IMG/VR virus record: IMGVR_UViG_3300012936_002638 | Span: 1-55,980 of that record | DNA length: 55,980 nt | From: a virus | Reading direction: 5' to 3' (one strand) | Shown: positions 23,972-31,682 of the stretch, piece by piece | How positions within the stretch are numbered: the first letter of the stretch is position 1 | Layout of the letters: every line of letters starts with the position of its first letter | The notes under the pieces: model-generated | Seen by the model: the letters and a program-made list of their open reading frames with translations, nothing else | Told to the model about the DNA's origin: nothing | The model's database searches: none | Program-made: the position numbers and the translations under genes

Positions 23972-24355
23972 ATGTTCAAATGGTTGTTTAAATCGCTATT
24001 AGAAGAACACGTGAACGAACTAGTAGATAAACGTTTTAAGGAGCGTGTATATGAAAGGTACTGGGAACAGCGACAATCCCAGATGGAAGAAAGGATCCGA
24101 CGAGTCAAAGAATCCCTTGGTACATCGTCACATGGGGTGGACGCAAAAAAGGCGCAACGAATACAAAAGCCCAGTAGTATACTGGAGGTATCCGGATCAA
24201 AAGAATCCGGGATACAATCGAAGGCTACTAAAGTAAATCAAGAAACATGGTTTGAAGATACATTAGAAGATGTAGCAAAAGCTAGGGAAATACAGGCTAA
24301 GCGTAAAGAAATGGACTCACTCAGATCTAAACTAACAGGAGGAAAGAAAAAATAA
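23972..24355 (+). CDS. charged coiled-coil protein, function unknown
   Basis: A 127-residue basic protein with an N-terminal helix rich in Glu/Arg (VDKRFKERVYERYWEQRQ), a Ser-rich linker and a C-terminal helix ending in KLTGGKKK. It is coupled to the next gene by a TAATG overlap. The linker is encoded in unusually G- and C-rich DNA for this genome. No family is recognised. Confidence 0.5.
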   Translation: MFKWLFKSLLEEHVNELVDKRFKERVYERYWEQRQSQMEERIRRVKESLGTSSHGVDAKKAQRIQKPSSILEVSGSKESGIQSKATKVNQETWFEDTLEDVAKAREIQAKRKEMDSLRSKLTGGKKK

Positions 24356-24537
24356 TGTGGGCATTAATATGGTTAGCACTTACATCTTCTCAAAATATGG
24401 AAACATATCATTTAGGAAATTTTGAAGATAAAGAAACATGTGTCTCTGCTATGAGTACAGCCAGTGTACTTGTTACAGATAAAAATCAAACAGTAGATTG
24501 TATCTACCTTAACGTCAATAAACGTTTCACAAAATGA
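24355..24537 (+). CDS. small exported protein with paired cysteines
   Basis: A 60-residue protein: a short hydrophobic leader (MWALIWLALTSS), an aromatic strand (METYHLGNF), Cys in ETCVSAM and a second Cys in VDCIYLNV. The layout is shared with the proteins at 5943 and 45847. It overlaps the cyclase gene start by four bases. A periplasmic disulfide-bonded mini-domain is inferred. Confidence 0.6.
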   Translation: MWALIWLALTSSQNMETYHLGNFEDKETCVSAMSTASVLVTDKNQTVDCIYLNVNKRFTK

Positions 24538-26579
24538 AAAAGTTAGCATTCTCACCTATATGGAGTATCATACTTTTAGGCTGTCTTGCTTGGGTAATGC
24601 ATATCAACCCAACATTTGTAGAAAGTCTAAAACTGCGATATTTTGATACGCTGATTATAAATCAACAACCAGTTGATAATAACATTTTTACAGTAAACAT
24701 TGATGAACCAAGTTTAGAGGAATACGGGCAATGGCCTTGGCCGAGAGGTGATTACGGTAGCCTTATAGAGGATTTATATGCCAGAGGCGCTGGACTAGTT
24801 GTGTTTAATGTACTAATGAGTGAAACAGATCGTCAAGGCGAAGATGATATGCTCGCCTTGACAATGTCTAACTTTCCAGTTATAATAACTATGTTAGGTG
24901 CAGAGGAGAATAAGAATGAACCAATTAATCCAGGTGCTACTATCGTTAACAGCGATTACATGTATCTTATACCTAGTGTTCCGGGTATTATTGCAAACGT
25001 TCCGGATATCGAAAATAACGCCGTTGGATCAGGCATCACAAACAGCTGGCCAGAAGTCGACGGAGTTACTAGACGCATACCGTTGGTGGTAGAAAGCGGC
25101 GGTACATTATATCCAAATGTTACTATGGAGGTTCTGCGTGTAATAGCAGGCGATCCTAGCTTTCAAATAAAACTATCACCACTAGGTGTTGATAAGTTAC
25201 GTATTCCGCAGTTTGGTTTTATCAATACATCACCAACTGGAGAAATATGGATTGATTGGAGTCAACAATACAAAAGTTACAGTGCAGTAGACTTGCCAGA
25301 TGATTTTGCAGGTGGTATTGTTTTTGTTGGACCAACTGCCGCAGGTGTTACACAACCTTTAGCTACTGCCGCAGGTTCTGTATTTCCGCATGAAATCCAA
25401 GCTACTATGCTAGGAACAGTGTTTAATGAATCAAACATTGCTAGGCAACCTGATGCAGAGCAATGGGCAGAGTTAGCCGCTTTTGTTGTGGCTGGTATTT
25501 TACTAATTTTAATCGCTCGATGGCCGTATGTAGGCATAGCCTTTTTTGTGGGAACTGTAGGCGGCAGTGTATATATTAGTTACTATATATTCGAACAGTA
25601 TGGATTGCTCGTGGACGGGTTGATACCAGCAACATTTCTAACTCTAGTAGGTCTGAGTCGCTATGTAATAAAGTTTGTAGACGAGTTTTTGCAAAAGCAA
25701 GAAATAAAGAAACAGTTTGCAGGCTATGCTTCACCAACAGTAGTAAGACTATTGCAGGAAAATCCTGCACTGGTTAAAGATGGTATGAAGAAGGACATCA
25801 GCATAGTGTTCTCAGATTTACGTGGCTTTACACCATTAGGTGAAAGTTTTGGTGATGACGTTAAAGGACTTACTCGCATTATGAATGGATACATGGATAG
25901 CATTACACAGCCAGTGCTTGACATGGACGGAATGATAATAAAATACATAGGCGATGCTAGTATGCACATACACAATGCACCTATAGATGATCCTGAACAT
26001 GCTCACTCAGCTGTACATTGTGGCTTAGAAATGCTTAGAGCTGTAGAAACATTTAATGAAAAAGTTATTATTCCAGAAGGTAGACCTCCTGTTGGAATGG
26101 GTGCAGGCATCAATACAGGACTTGGCTATCTAGGTGAAATGGGTAGTACAAAAAGACACAGTTATGATGTACTTGGTGATGCTGTAAGTACAGCGGCTCG
26201 TATAGAAAGTAAATGTAAAGAATATGGTTGTTTGTTATTAGTGGGAGAATCTACATATGAAAAAACTAAGGATGATTTCTTTTATTTAAAAGTAGATGAT
26301 TTACAAGTAAAAGGAAAAAGTGTAGGACTAAGCATATATACAGTTTTAGATAACACAACTCCTGCATGGAAAGTTCCACAACGTAAGCACGATTCAATGC
26401 ATGCCGCATATAAAGCACAAGACTTTGACGAAGCAATAAGTTTGTGTGAAACTATATATACAAGTTTTGATCATAAAATGGAAAAATATTATGACATGTG
26501 GATAGAGCGTTGTCAATATATGAAAACACAAGATTTACCCCAAGACTGGAATGGAGTATTCATCGCAACGAGTAAATAA
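24534..26579 (+). CDS. CHASE2-domain membrane adenylyl/guanylyl cyclase (class III)
   Basis: Makes a cyclic nucleotide from ATP or GTP. The 681-residue protein has an N-terminal helix and a periplasmic CHASE2 sensor (VNIDEPSLEEYGQWPWPR, near residue 50, through about 300). Three membrane helices (about 305-375) lead to a cytosolic class III catalytic domain (about 420-580). The metal-binding aspartates are present (D428 in FSDLRGF, D474 in YIGDAS), as is the transition-state Arg (R556). The usual Asn four residues before it is Ser (S552 in DAVSTAARIES). The Lys of IIKYIGD favours ATP. A membrane sensor-cyclase is very unusual in a virus. Confidence 0.88.
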   Translation: MKKLAFSPIWSIILLGCLAWVMHINPTFVESLKLRYFDTLIINQQPVDNNIFTVNIDEPSLEEYGQWPWPRGDYGSLIEDLYARGAGLVVFNVLMSETDRQGEDDMLALTMSNFPVIITMLGAEENKNEPINPGATIVNSDYMYLIPSVPGIIANVPDIENNAVGSGITNSWPEVDGVTRRIPLVVESGGTLYPNVTMEVLRVIAGDPSFQIKLSPLGVDKLRIPQFGFINTSPTGEIWIDWSQQYKSYSAVDLPDDFAGGIVFVGPTAAGVTQPLATAAGSVFPHEIQATMLGTVFNESNIARQPDAEQWAELAAFVVAGILLILIARWPYVGIAFFVGTVGGSVYISYYIFEQYGLLVDGLIPATFLTLVGLSRYVIKFVDEFLQKQEIKKQFAGYASPTVVRLLQENPALVKDGMKKDISIVFSDLRGFTPLGESFGDDVKGLTRIMNGYMDSITQPVLDMDGMIIKYIGDASMHIHNAPIDDPEHAHSAVHCGLEMLRAVETFNEKVIIPEGRPPVGMGAGINTGLGYLGEMGSTKRHSYDVLGDAVSTAARIESKCKEYGCLLLVGESTYEKTKDDFFYLKVDDLQVKGKSVGLSIYTVLDNTTPAWKVPQRKHDSMHAAYKAQDFDEAISLCETIYTSFDHKMEKYYDMWIERCQYMKTQDLPQDWNGVFIATSK

Positions 26580-26582
26580 TTT

Positions 26583-27245
26583 ATGCAACCAATAAAAGAA
26601 TATTTTGCCAACTGGTTTGGCTTATATGCGACAGAACAAATACGTACAACGGATGATGATCTAAACGTTATATGGATACATGGTGCAAATCAAACAAGTT
26701 TAAGTTTTGAATACTTGCGTGAAAAAACAGATTTTACAAATGAAATATTAGTTAACTACAGTAGCACAGATAAATTTGATTACAACTTAGATAAAATATC
26801 AGAACAAATAAAAGATAAAGGTCCACATTTTATAATAGGACACAGCATGGGCGGCTTGTATGCTTTACATCTTACTCAACGTCATAGGATACTAGGAGGT
26901 GTAAGTATAAGCACACCATTTGCTGGTAGTTGGACAGCTGATTGGGCAAAATATATAGTGCCTAGCTATCCATTGTTTAAAGATGTAGGACGTAGAAGCA
27001 TACCTATAAGAACTTGTATGAATATTGAACTAACTATACCATGGACACAAATTATTACCACACATGGCATGGTTCCATATCATGGTGGACCTAATGACGG
27101 TGTTGTTACTATTGAAAGTATGCGAGCTCGTAATGATATGACGCAAATAGAAGTACCACACACTCACTATGAAACAATGGTGTCTAGTCGTGTTGCTGAG
27201 ATTTTGCAGTCTTGTTATGCTCGTGCTTCAACAACAACGCATTAA
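26583..27245 (+). CDS. alpha/beta hydrolase (lipase/esterase-like)
   Basis: A 220-residue alpha/beta hydrolase. The oxyanion strand VIWIHGANQ, the nucleophile elbow GHSMGGLYAL (catalytic Ser) and a C-terminal His in VPHTHYETM are visible, with an Asp in NDGVVTIESM as third triad member. There is no signal peptide. The pattern GHSMGG and the N-D-G-V-V motif are found in triacylglycerol lipases and PGAP1-like esterases. Substrate unknown. The 3' end overlaps the convergent minus-strand gene. Confidence 0.82.
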   Translation: MQPIKEYFANWFGLYATEQIRTTDDDLNVIWIHGANQTSLSFEYLREKTDFTNEILVNYSSTDKFDYNLDKISEQIKDKGPHFIIGHSMGGLYALHLTQRHRILGGVSISTPFAGSWTADWAKYIVPSYPLFKDVGRRSIPIRTCMNIELTIPWTQIITTHGMVPYHGGPNDGVVTIESMRARNDMTQIEVPHTHYETMVSSRVAEILQSCYARASTTTH

Positions 27246-27423
27246 CTTCGTCTGTCTTTATAAGCCACCCGGCTTTGTTAACTACAAAAACATCTCCTGG
27301 TTTATATAAATGATTACCTTTGTATTTGCCGTCTTCCTGTAAGCCCATGATTTCTCCTGGCCAGTCGCCTCTTATAGTAAAATTTTCACCTGCCTGATCG
27401 ATAGTATAATCTACCCACATCAT
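27184..27423 (-). CDS. 79-residue protein, function unknown
   Basis: A beta-rich small protein (TIRGDWPGEIM, KPGDVFVVNKAGWLIK) that resembles an SH3-like or KOW-type barrel, with a basic His-rich tail. It lies at the end of a minus-strand block. It overlaps the hydrolase end by 62 bases tail to tail and the previous minus gene by four. Confidence 0.6.
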   Translation of the reverse strand: MMWVDYTIDQAGENFTIRGDWPGEIMGLQEDGKYKGNHLYKPGDVFVVNKAGWLIKTDEVNALLLKHEHNKTAKSQQHD

Positions 27424-27692
27424 ATTGGTTCTCCTAATGGATAAGTGTTTGAATATTTTAAAGCAAAGAGTGTATGATCTTTGCTATCCTCAATATCTAC
27501 ATAGATATCACAACGACAATAAACATCACCAGGCAATGCTTGACTATTGCTTCTTAAATATACTAGTTCAAAGCCAGGCATGTTACATTGCTTAAACATC
27601 TCATCACCTACTTCTCTACGTACCCATAGATGTTCCATGTCAGTATTTGCGTGTGACCATTTGTATTCGCAGTTACCTATATAATATCGCAT
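27420..27692 (-). CDS. 90-residue protein, function unknown
   Basis: A compact beta-rich protein (MRYYIGNCEYKW, FELVYLRSN, DVYCRCDIYVDI) with four Cys residues. Near-consensus late box CATAAATA (minus strand) lies just upstream, around 27697-27704. It starts a short minus-strand pair. No family is recognised. Confidence 0.6.
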   Translation of the reverse strand: MRYYIGNCEYKWSHANTDMEHLWVRREVGDEMFKQCNMPGFELVYLRSNSQALPGDVYCRCDIYVDIEDSKDHTLFALKYSNTYPLGEPI

Positions 27693-27719
27693 ACATCTAT
27701 TTATGATAAAGTGCGTATT

Positions 27720-28043
27720 TTATTTTTTCTTTTTTCCGGTAGTATCAAACTTGTCTTGCGAATGTTTATACTCGTCAACAAGTCTTTGCAGTTCGTCTTG
27801 CCTTTGTGGATTAAGTTTAGCTCTGTATTCTAAAACCATGCTTAACTTACTATTAAGTCTAATCATATCGTTGTCTAGCATACGAACACGATCAACTAAC
27901 TTTATAAGAGTACCCATTGTTTCACCTATAACAGGATCTATAACTTCTGTTACCCATTTCCATATAAAATATATGAAATAGCCCATTCCAATAGCGGCCA
28001 TAATAGGAAATCCATATTCACTGATAATAGCGGCTATGTTCAT
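27720..28043 (-). CDS. holin-like membrane protein (BhlA/YvrJ-type), first copy
   Basis: A 107-residue protein: an N-terminal membrane segment with the phrase EYGFPIMAAIGMGYFI, then a long charged helix and a Lys-rich end. Small phage holin-like proteins of the BhlA/YvrJ group have the same G-F-P motif at the start of a single membrane helix followed by a coiled coil. The protein at 28221 is a clear relative. ATG at 28043 overlaps the upstream stop (ATGA). A lysis role is inferred. Confidence 0.6.
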   Translation of the reverse strand: MNIAAIISEYGFPIMAAIGMGYFIYFIWKWVTEVIDPVIGETMGTLIKLVDRVRMLDNDMIRLNSKLSMVLEYRAKLNPQRQDELQRLVDEYKHSQDKFDTTGKKKK

Positions 28044-28240
28044 GGACCACCAAACATCTGTATTAGAGGTGGACCAAATACTGCTCCAGCCCAGCCCATT
28101 GCAACAATAGCTATGACTCCCATTACTAACCATTTCATTTTGAAATCGTCAACGTTCATTTCTATTGCTATAAGCTCATTACCAAGTATCCTTACAGATA
28201 CTTCTAGTTTTCCTTTATCGTCAGTCACGTCTGGCATCAT
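28040..28240 (-). CDS. small single-pass membrane protein
   Basis: About 66 residues: a beta/charged N-terminus (KLEVSVRILGNELIAIEM) and a C-terminal membrane helix (WLVMGVIAIVAMGWAGAVFG). The start is set by AAGGA upstream of an ATGATG pair inside the end of the preceding gene. It lies between the two holin-like genes and is probably expressed with them. Confidence 0.55.
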   Translation of the reverse strand: MMPDVTDDKGKLEVSVRILGNELIAIEMNVDDFKMKWLVMGVIAIVAMGWAGAVFGPPLIQMFGGP

Positions 28241-28499
28241 CTTTTCCTTCATTTGCGGCGATCCTATCAATGTTCGGTCTTACATTAAGTGCATAACTTA
28301 ATAAAGCATCGATCTTAACAAGATCATTGTTCATGGTCTGGACCCTATTGTCCAGTTGTCCAATAATATTTTTTAGTGTAGTTACACTCCCTGTAACCCC
28401 AGCTAATATAAATTTCAATGTTAGGAATACAAAGCCACCTGCGGCTATGGCACCTGCTATTGGAAATCCTACATCAGCTACTAAACTTAAAAAATCCAT
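28221..28499 (-). CDS. holin-like membrane protein (BhlA/YvrJ-type), second copy
   Basis: A 92-residue protein with an N-terminal helix DVGFPIAGAIAAGGFVFL, then a helical region in which LDNRVQTMNNDLVKIDALLS aligns with LVDRVRMLDNDMIRLNSKLS of the first copy. The shared G-F-P helix and coiled coil mark the two as paralogues. It heads the three-gene holin-like group. Confidence 0.6.
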   Translation of the reverse strand: MDFLSLVADVGFPIAGAIAAGGFVFLTLKFILAGVTGSVTTLKNIIGQLDNRVQTMNNDLVKIDALLSYALNVRPNIDRIAANEGKDDARRD

Positions 28500-28529
28500 A
28501 ACGCCCTCACGCTCTGCAATAGTATTTAC

Positions 28530-29441
28530 CTAAAATGGTCCATATCTATTAATTGGTAGTATAAAATCTATACCTAAGTATGTAAGTATATACTTTACAT
28601 CTTCGTAAGTTAACAAATCATGCATTCCACTATGAAAGCCACTAACACAAATGTCAAGTTCATCAGATCTAGTCTTTATATGCTCTGCTAGTTGCTCAAT
28701 GTCCATTTTTTCTCTATGTATATAGTGCATCCATAAAGTTGTATTGTTATTGTTACGGGTGCCATCCCAATCTCTATTGTTTGTTTTAAGTTCAAATAGT
28801 TCGTACAATATAAATTCAGCAGGACTAACATCAGGCCTACGAGAAGTGTCGTTAAACCACATTACAAAGTCCAAGTTGCTACCAAAACGTTTTACTAATC
28901 GTCTAGCTACATTAGTTTTGAATATGTACGGAGTTGTATTAGCTCTTAACTTCAGTTGGTGTCCTGGATATATTAAATCTAATTTTTTACAACACGCCTT
29001 TGTCCATTGTGTTACTCCTGGTAGTGTCCAATATCCGTGTGGATATGTATTATCTATGTTATTAATATTACATTTTTTTATAAAAAAGTTTTTACTATCT
29101 ATTATTATATACTTAGGAGTTTTAATCTTTTGTGCTACTAGAAGTTTTAAGACTTGTTGCTTCACCCATCCTCCAGAACGGTATACAGGATCGTTACTAC
29201 CATATAGCTCATCAGGATATAAGTCTTCTGCATTGTGCATTACAATGCCAAACTTTTTTAAGTTTTTACTATTGATAGGAGCAAACCATTCTAACCACTC
29301 TTCATATTTGCTTTTTATTTCATTGTAAACAATAATGATGTTACATGGTTCTAAGAATAGTTTCATGCTTCTGCATAGCATTTCAAACTTCCATTTATCT
29401 TTATGACAAGTAACAATCACTAAAGTTCTTTCGGTTGACAT
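28530..29441 (-). CDS. glycosyltransferase-like protein (DUF6492 type)
   Basis: A 303-residue protein opening ERTLVIVTCHKDKWKFE, a nucleotide-sugar-like Rossmann start. PKYIIIDSKNFF follows, where a D-x-x-x-F takes the place of the usual D-x-D, and later YWTLPG and TPYIFKT appear. This layout fits the DUF6492 glycosyltransferase-like family seen in phages and bacteria. It would modify a surface or virion glycan; donor and acceptor are unknown. It is the first gene of the minus block, divergent from 29494. Confidence 0.6.
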   Translation of the reverse strand: MSTERTLVIVTCHKDKWKFEMLCRSMKLFLEPCNIIIVYNEIKSKYEEWLEWFAPINSKNLKKFGIVMHNAEDLYPDELYGSNDPVYRSGGWVKQQVLKLLVAQKIKTPKYIIIDSKNFFIKKCNINNIDNTYPHGYWTLPGVTQWTKACCKKLDLIYPGHQLKLRANTTPYIFKTNVARRLVKRFGSNLDFVMWFNDTSRRPDVSPAEFILYELFELKTNNRDWDGTRNNNNTTLWMHYIHREKMDIEQLAEHIKTRSDELDICVSGFHSGMHDLLTYEDVKYILTYLGIDFILPINRYGPF

Positions 29442-29493
29442 ATACTAGCTCCTTTGCTATATTTAATGTATATGTATATTGGAGAGAAATAAA

Positions 29494-29685
29494 ATGATAG
29501 TTTCTGGTTATCGAACAGGTGCAAACTTTATGGCGGCTGAACAAGTAATCACCAAACACACTGCATTTTCTAAAAGAGATGCAAAGCACATTGTTGATCA
29601 TATCAAAGAAGGAAAGTGTGTAAATCTTCCTGATGATTGGGTTTTACGTGAAGACCTTGAAGACCTACAGTTTAAGGTAGAATAA
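29494..29685 (+). CDS. 63-residue protein, function unknown
   Basis: A small protein (MIVSGYRTGANFMAAEQV, then a Lys/His helix and DDWVLREDLEDL). ATG 29494 has GGAGAG (29480-29485) just upstream, so the in-frame TTG at 29479 is less likely. It overlaps the next gene by one base (TAATG). Confidence 0.55.
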   Translation: MIVSGYRTGANFMAAEQVITKHTAFSKRDAKHIVDHIKEGKCVNLPDDWVLREDLEDLQFKVE

Positions 29686-29870
29686 TGGTAAATAACTTTT
29701 ATAAGGTAGAAGACATATTTCCTAACTGGGGTGCAACAGACGAAGATGTTCTAATGAATATTCCAGATGAAATATTAACCGAAATGGGCTGGAAGGCCGG
29801 AGACACATTGGGATTTACATGGGAGGACGGATCAATCTCTATAACTAAGGTAACGAATGGCAAAAAATAG
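29685..29870 (+). CDS. AbrB/MazE-like DNA-binding domain protein
   Basis: A 61-residue protein whose core [19 protein letters not shown] then SISITK has the swapped-hairpin AbrB pattern: an I-P-x-E-I-L turn, G-W-x-x-G-D, and a closing strand. Phage proteins of this type are common and could regulate transcription or be an orphan antitoxin-like protein. No toxin gene lies beside it; the next gene is IF-1, overlapped by 14 bases. Confidence 0.65.
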   Translation: MVNNFYKVEDIFPNWGATDEDVLMNIPDEILTEMGWKAGDTLGFTWEDGSISITKVTNGKK

Positions 29871-30075
29871 TGATGTATTAGAAGTTGAAGGCACTATCAC
29901 TGATGTTTTACCAAACCAAACTTTCAAAGTTGAGTTAGATAATAGCCACAAAGTCGTATGTTATACTGGCGGAAAGATGCGGCAGTTTAAAATAAGACTT
30001 GTAGCTGGGGACAGAGTCAAAGTAGAAATGACTCCGTATGATTTAAATAAAGGTAGGATTACCTACAGATTATAG
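29857..30075 (+). CDS. infA: translation initiation factor IF-1
   Basis: IF-1 binds the ribosomal A site during initiation. The 72-residue protein is exactly the length of E. coli IF-1 and matches throughout: [50 protein letters not shown] and [17 protein letters not shown]. The OB fold and the YDL-x-KGRI signature are complete. A virus-encoded initiation factor together with bS21 and tRNAs suggests active control of translation. Function in translation is inferred from the family. Confidence 0.93.
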   Translation: MAKNSDVLEVEGTITDVLPNQTFKVELDNSHKVVCYTGGKMRQFKIRLVAGDRVKVEMTPYDLNKGRITYRL

Positions 30076-30076
30076 G

Positions 30077-30105
30077 TTGACACTGCTTAACTGTTATGCT
30101 ATAAA
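30077..30105 (+). promoter_or_regulatory. sigma70-type promoter
   Basis: TTGACA (30077-30082), 17-base spacer, TATAAA (30100-30105), followed by AGGAGGG and the ATG at 30125. This is one of the two best promoters in the window. Confidence 0.75.
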
Positions 30106-30124
30106 GTAAAAACAGGAGGGCACA

Positions 30125-30412
30125 ATGGCCGTATTAGAATACAACAGTTACAAACCTAAGCCTGCTTTAGATGGTACACAGGTTATATTGTTTTTTGGTG
30201 ATTACGAACTAAGCATCGTAAGTCATAGTGGTAGCTATGGCGGCCAAAAAGGACTTTACGAAATCGGAGTGTTTAAAGGCAACGATATGATTCAGTTGCC
30301 AGGCATCACTGAGGAAGGTGATACTGTAAAAGGCTTCTTGACAGAAGATGATGTAAGTGCTATAATAAAGAAGATGTATTTTTTAACAGGAAACAATCCG
30401 AGGCAACTATGA
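30125..30412 (+). CDS. 95-residue protein, function unknown
   Basis: A compact mixed protein (GTQVILFFGDYELSIVSHSG, YEIGVFKGN, a C-terminal helix). A strong promoter and ribosome site precede it, so it probably belongs to an early-expressed operon reaching to Dam or beyond. The stop overlaps the metallopeptidase gene by four bases. Confidence 0.6.
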   Translation: MAVLEYNSYKPKPALDGTQVILFFGDYELSIVSHSGSYGGQKGLYEIGVFKGNDMIQLPGITEEGDTVKGFLTEDDVSAIIKKMYFLTGNNPRQL

Positions 30413-30801
30413 TTACAGTAAATGGCGCATCTAAAACGCAACGTAAGTATGCTGAAAGCATGGCTGTGTTTGTATGTAAAAAGTTCGGCATTAGTCCTGA
30501 AATAGAAATAAACTTTAGACGCATGACTAAAGATGAAAACTTTGGCTATTGCTGTCACTTAGAAGAAAAAGAGTTTGAAGTAGACGTAAAACGTTCACTT
30601 AGGTTACGTGACATGCTTACAACACTTGCACATGAACTAGTGCATGTAAAGCAATATATAAATGATGAAATGCCCGATGAGTTAGAAGGTGACTATTGGG
30701 ATAGACCGCATGAAATAGAAGCTCACGGAAGAGAAACAGGTTTGTTTATTCGTTGGGCAGAACAAAATAAGCTATCGCATTATAAGTGGACTAAGGTATG
30801 A
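30409..30801 (+). CDS. SprT/WSS1-like zinc metallopeptidase domain protein
   Basis: A 130-residue protein with the zinc motif TLAHELVHVKQY (HExxH) and a downstream EIEAHGRE that supplies a third ligand. An N-terminal helix-strand part contains GISPEIEINF. It resembles the phage family of small HExxH proteins related to SprT. A role in removing DNA-bound proteins or in virion maturation is possible but unproven. Confidence 0.7.
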   Translation: MITVNGASKTQRKYAESMAVFVCKKFGISPEIEINFRRMTKDENFGYCCHLEEKEFEVDVKRSLRLRDMLTTLAHELVHVKQYINDEMPDELEGDYWDRPHEIEAHGRETGLFIRWAEQNKLSHYKWTKV

Positions 30802-31682
30802 AATATTTAGATAAGTTAGAAACATTAGCAGAGAGTCGCGGCATCACAGGACATAGAGCGGCTACAAGATTTATACATGATCTTAAGACAAATCTAGTAT
30901 ATCATGAACTTATGGGTTATGGTAAAGCAGAAGATGTTGTTGAGTTGTTATCAGATGACAATAACCTTACAGATAATGCAAAACTCAATACAAACTTTAG
31001 ATCAGGATTTGACGGACTTATTAGTCCAGCACTACGTAACAATGAAAACTTTATGGCAACGTTTAGAGTTGTGTTAGATAATAACGGTAAAGGTGTAGGA
31101 GCAGGTGAGCTAGTATTACCGTTACTATTGAGTAACTATCGTTTCAGTAATGACAGTGATGGTGAGTTTGATTATAATGGTAAAACATATAAAACAGAAA
31201 TAAAGAAAAACGGTGCAAGTCTAAAGCCAGTTAAAACAGGCCTTACACAAAAAGGTCATATTGATGAACTTAACAAAAAATATTTTAATGGAACAGTACC
31301 TGGTAAACGTAGCAAAAGAAAACAAGACGCACATCTTGCTACAGTAAATGACCCTAATGTTTATAGAGAATATTTCGAACAAGTTTATGTAGGTTGTGAT
31401 ACTACACTTTTATGTGAAGAAATCATAAATGGAGATTATAAAGATATAGATTATTTTACAACTAAGTTAGGACAGTTTGCACTCCGTGAATACAAAAAGG
31501 TTGACGGATGGCACAATATCATGTATATTGATGGTGATAAAGAGATAGTTGTAAATATTACTGATATTGATAGTATTGATAATGCTTTGGGTATATACTT
31601 TGCTCCTGTAATGCATCGTGGAGGAGATGTACAAGCCATTGCAGATGGATATGTTAACGTACAAATAAAGGCAAAAATATGA
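30798..31682 (+). CDS. PD-(D/E)XK nuclease-like protein, second copy
   Basis: A 294-residue protein: a helical N-terminus (TGHRAATRFIHDLKTNLVY), then GVGAGELVLPLLLS and a strand pair ending KTYKTEIKK. The G-x-G-E helix and the E-x-K strand follow the same order and spacing as in the protein at 17971. An acidic residue before the strand (FDYNGKTY) could complete a nuclease core. It directly precedes the Dam methylase gene (four-base overlap), which might pair a nuclease with a methylase. Confidence 0.5.
   Translation: MKYLDKLETLAESRGITGHRAATRFIHDLKTNLVYHELMGYGKAEDVVELLSDDNNLTDNAKLNTNFRSGFDGLISPALRNNENFMATFRVVLDNNGKGVGAGELVLPLLLSNYRFSNDSDGEFDYNGKTYKTEIKKNGASLKPVKTGLTQKGHIDELNKKYFNGTVPGKRSKRKQDAHLATVNDPNVYREYFEQVYVGCDTTLLCEEIINGDYKDIDYFTTKLGQFALREYKKVDGWHNIMYIDGDKEIVVNITDIDSIDNALGIYFAPVMHRGGDVQAIADGYVNVQIKAKI

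Noticed and set aside
28744-29328. 194-residue plus-strand frame opposite the glycosyltransferase-like gene
   Set aside because: The minus-strand frame is longer, in operon context, and has family-like motifs; the plus frame is hydrophobic shadow sequence.
29685-30075. Toxin-antitoxin pair (AbrB-like protein plus neighbour)
   Set aside because: The overlapping downstream gene is clearly IF-1, not a toxin, so the AbrB-like protein is treated as an orphan regulator.
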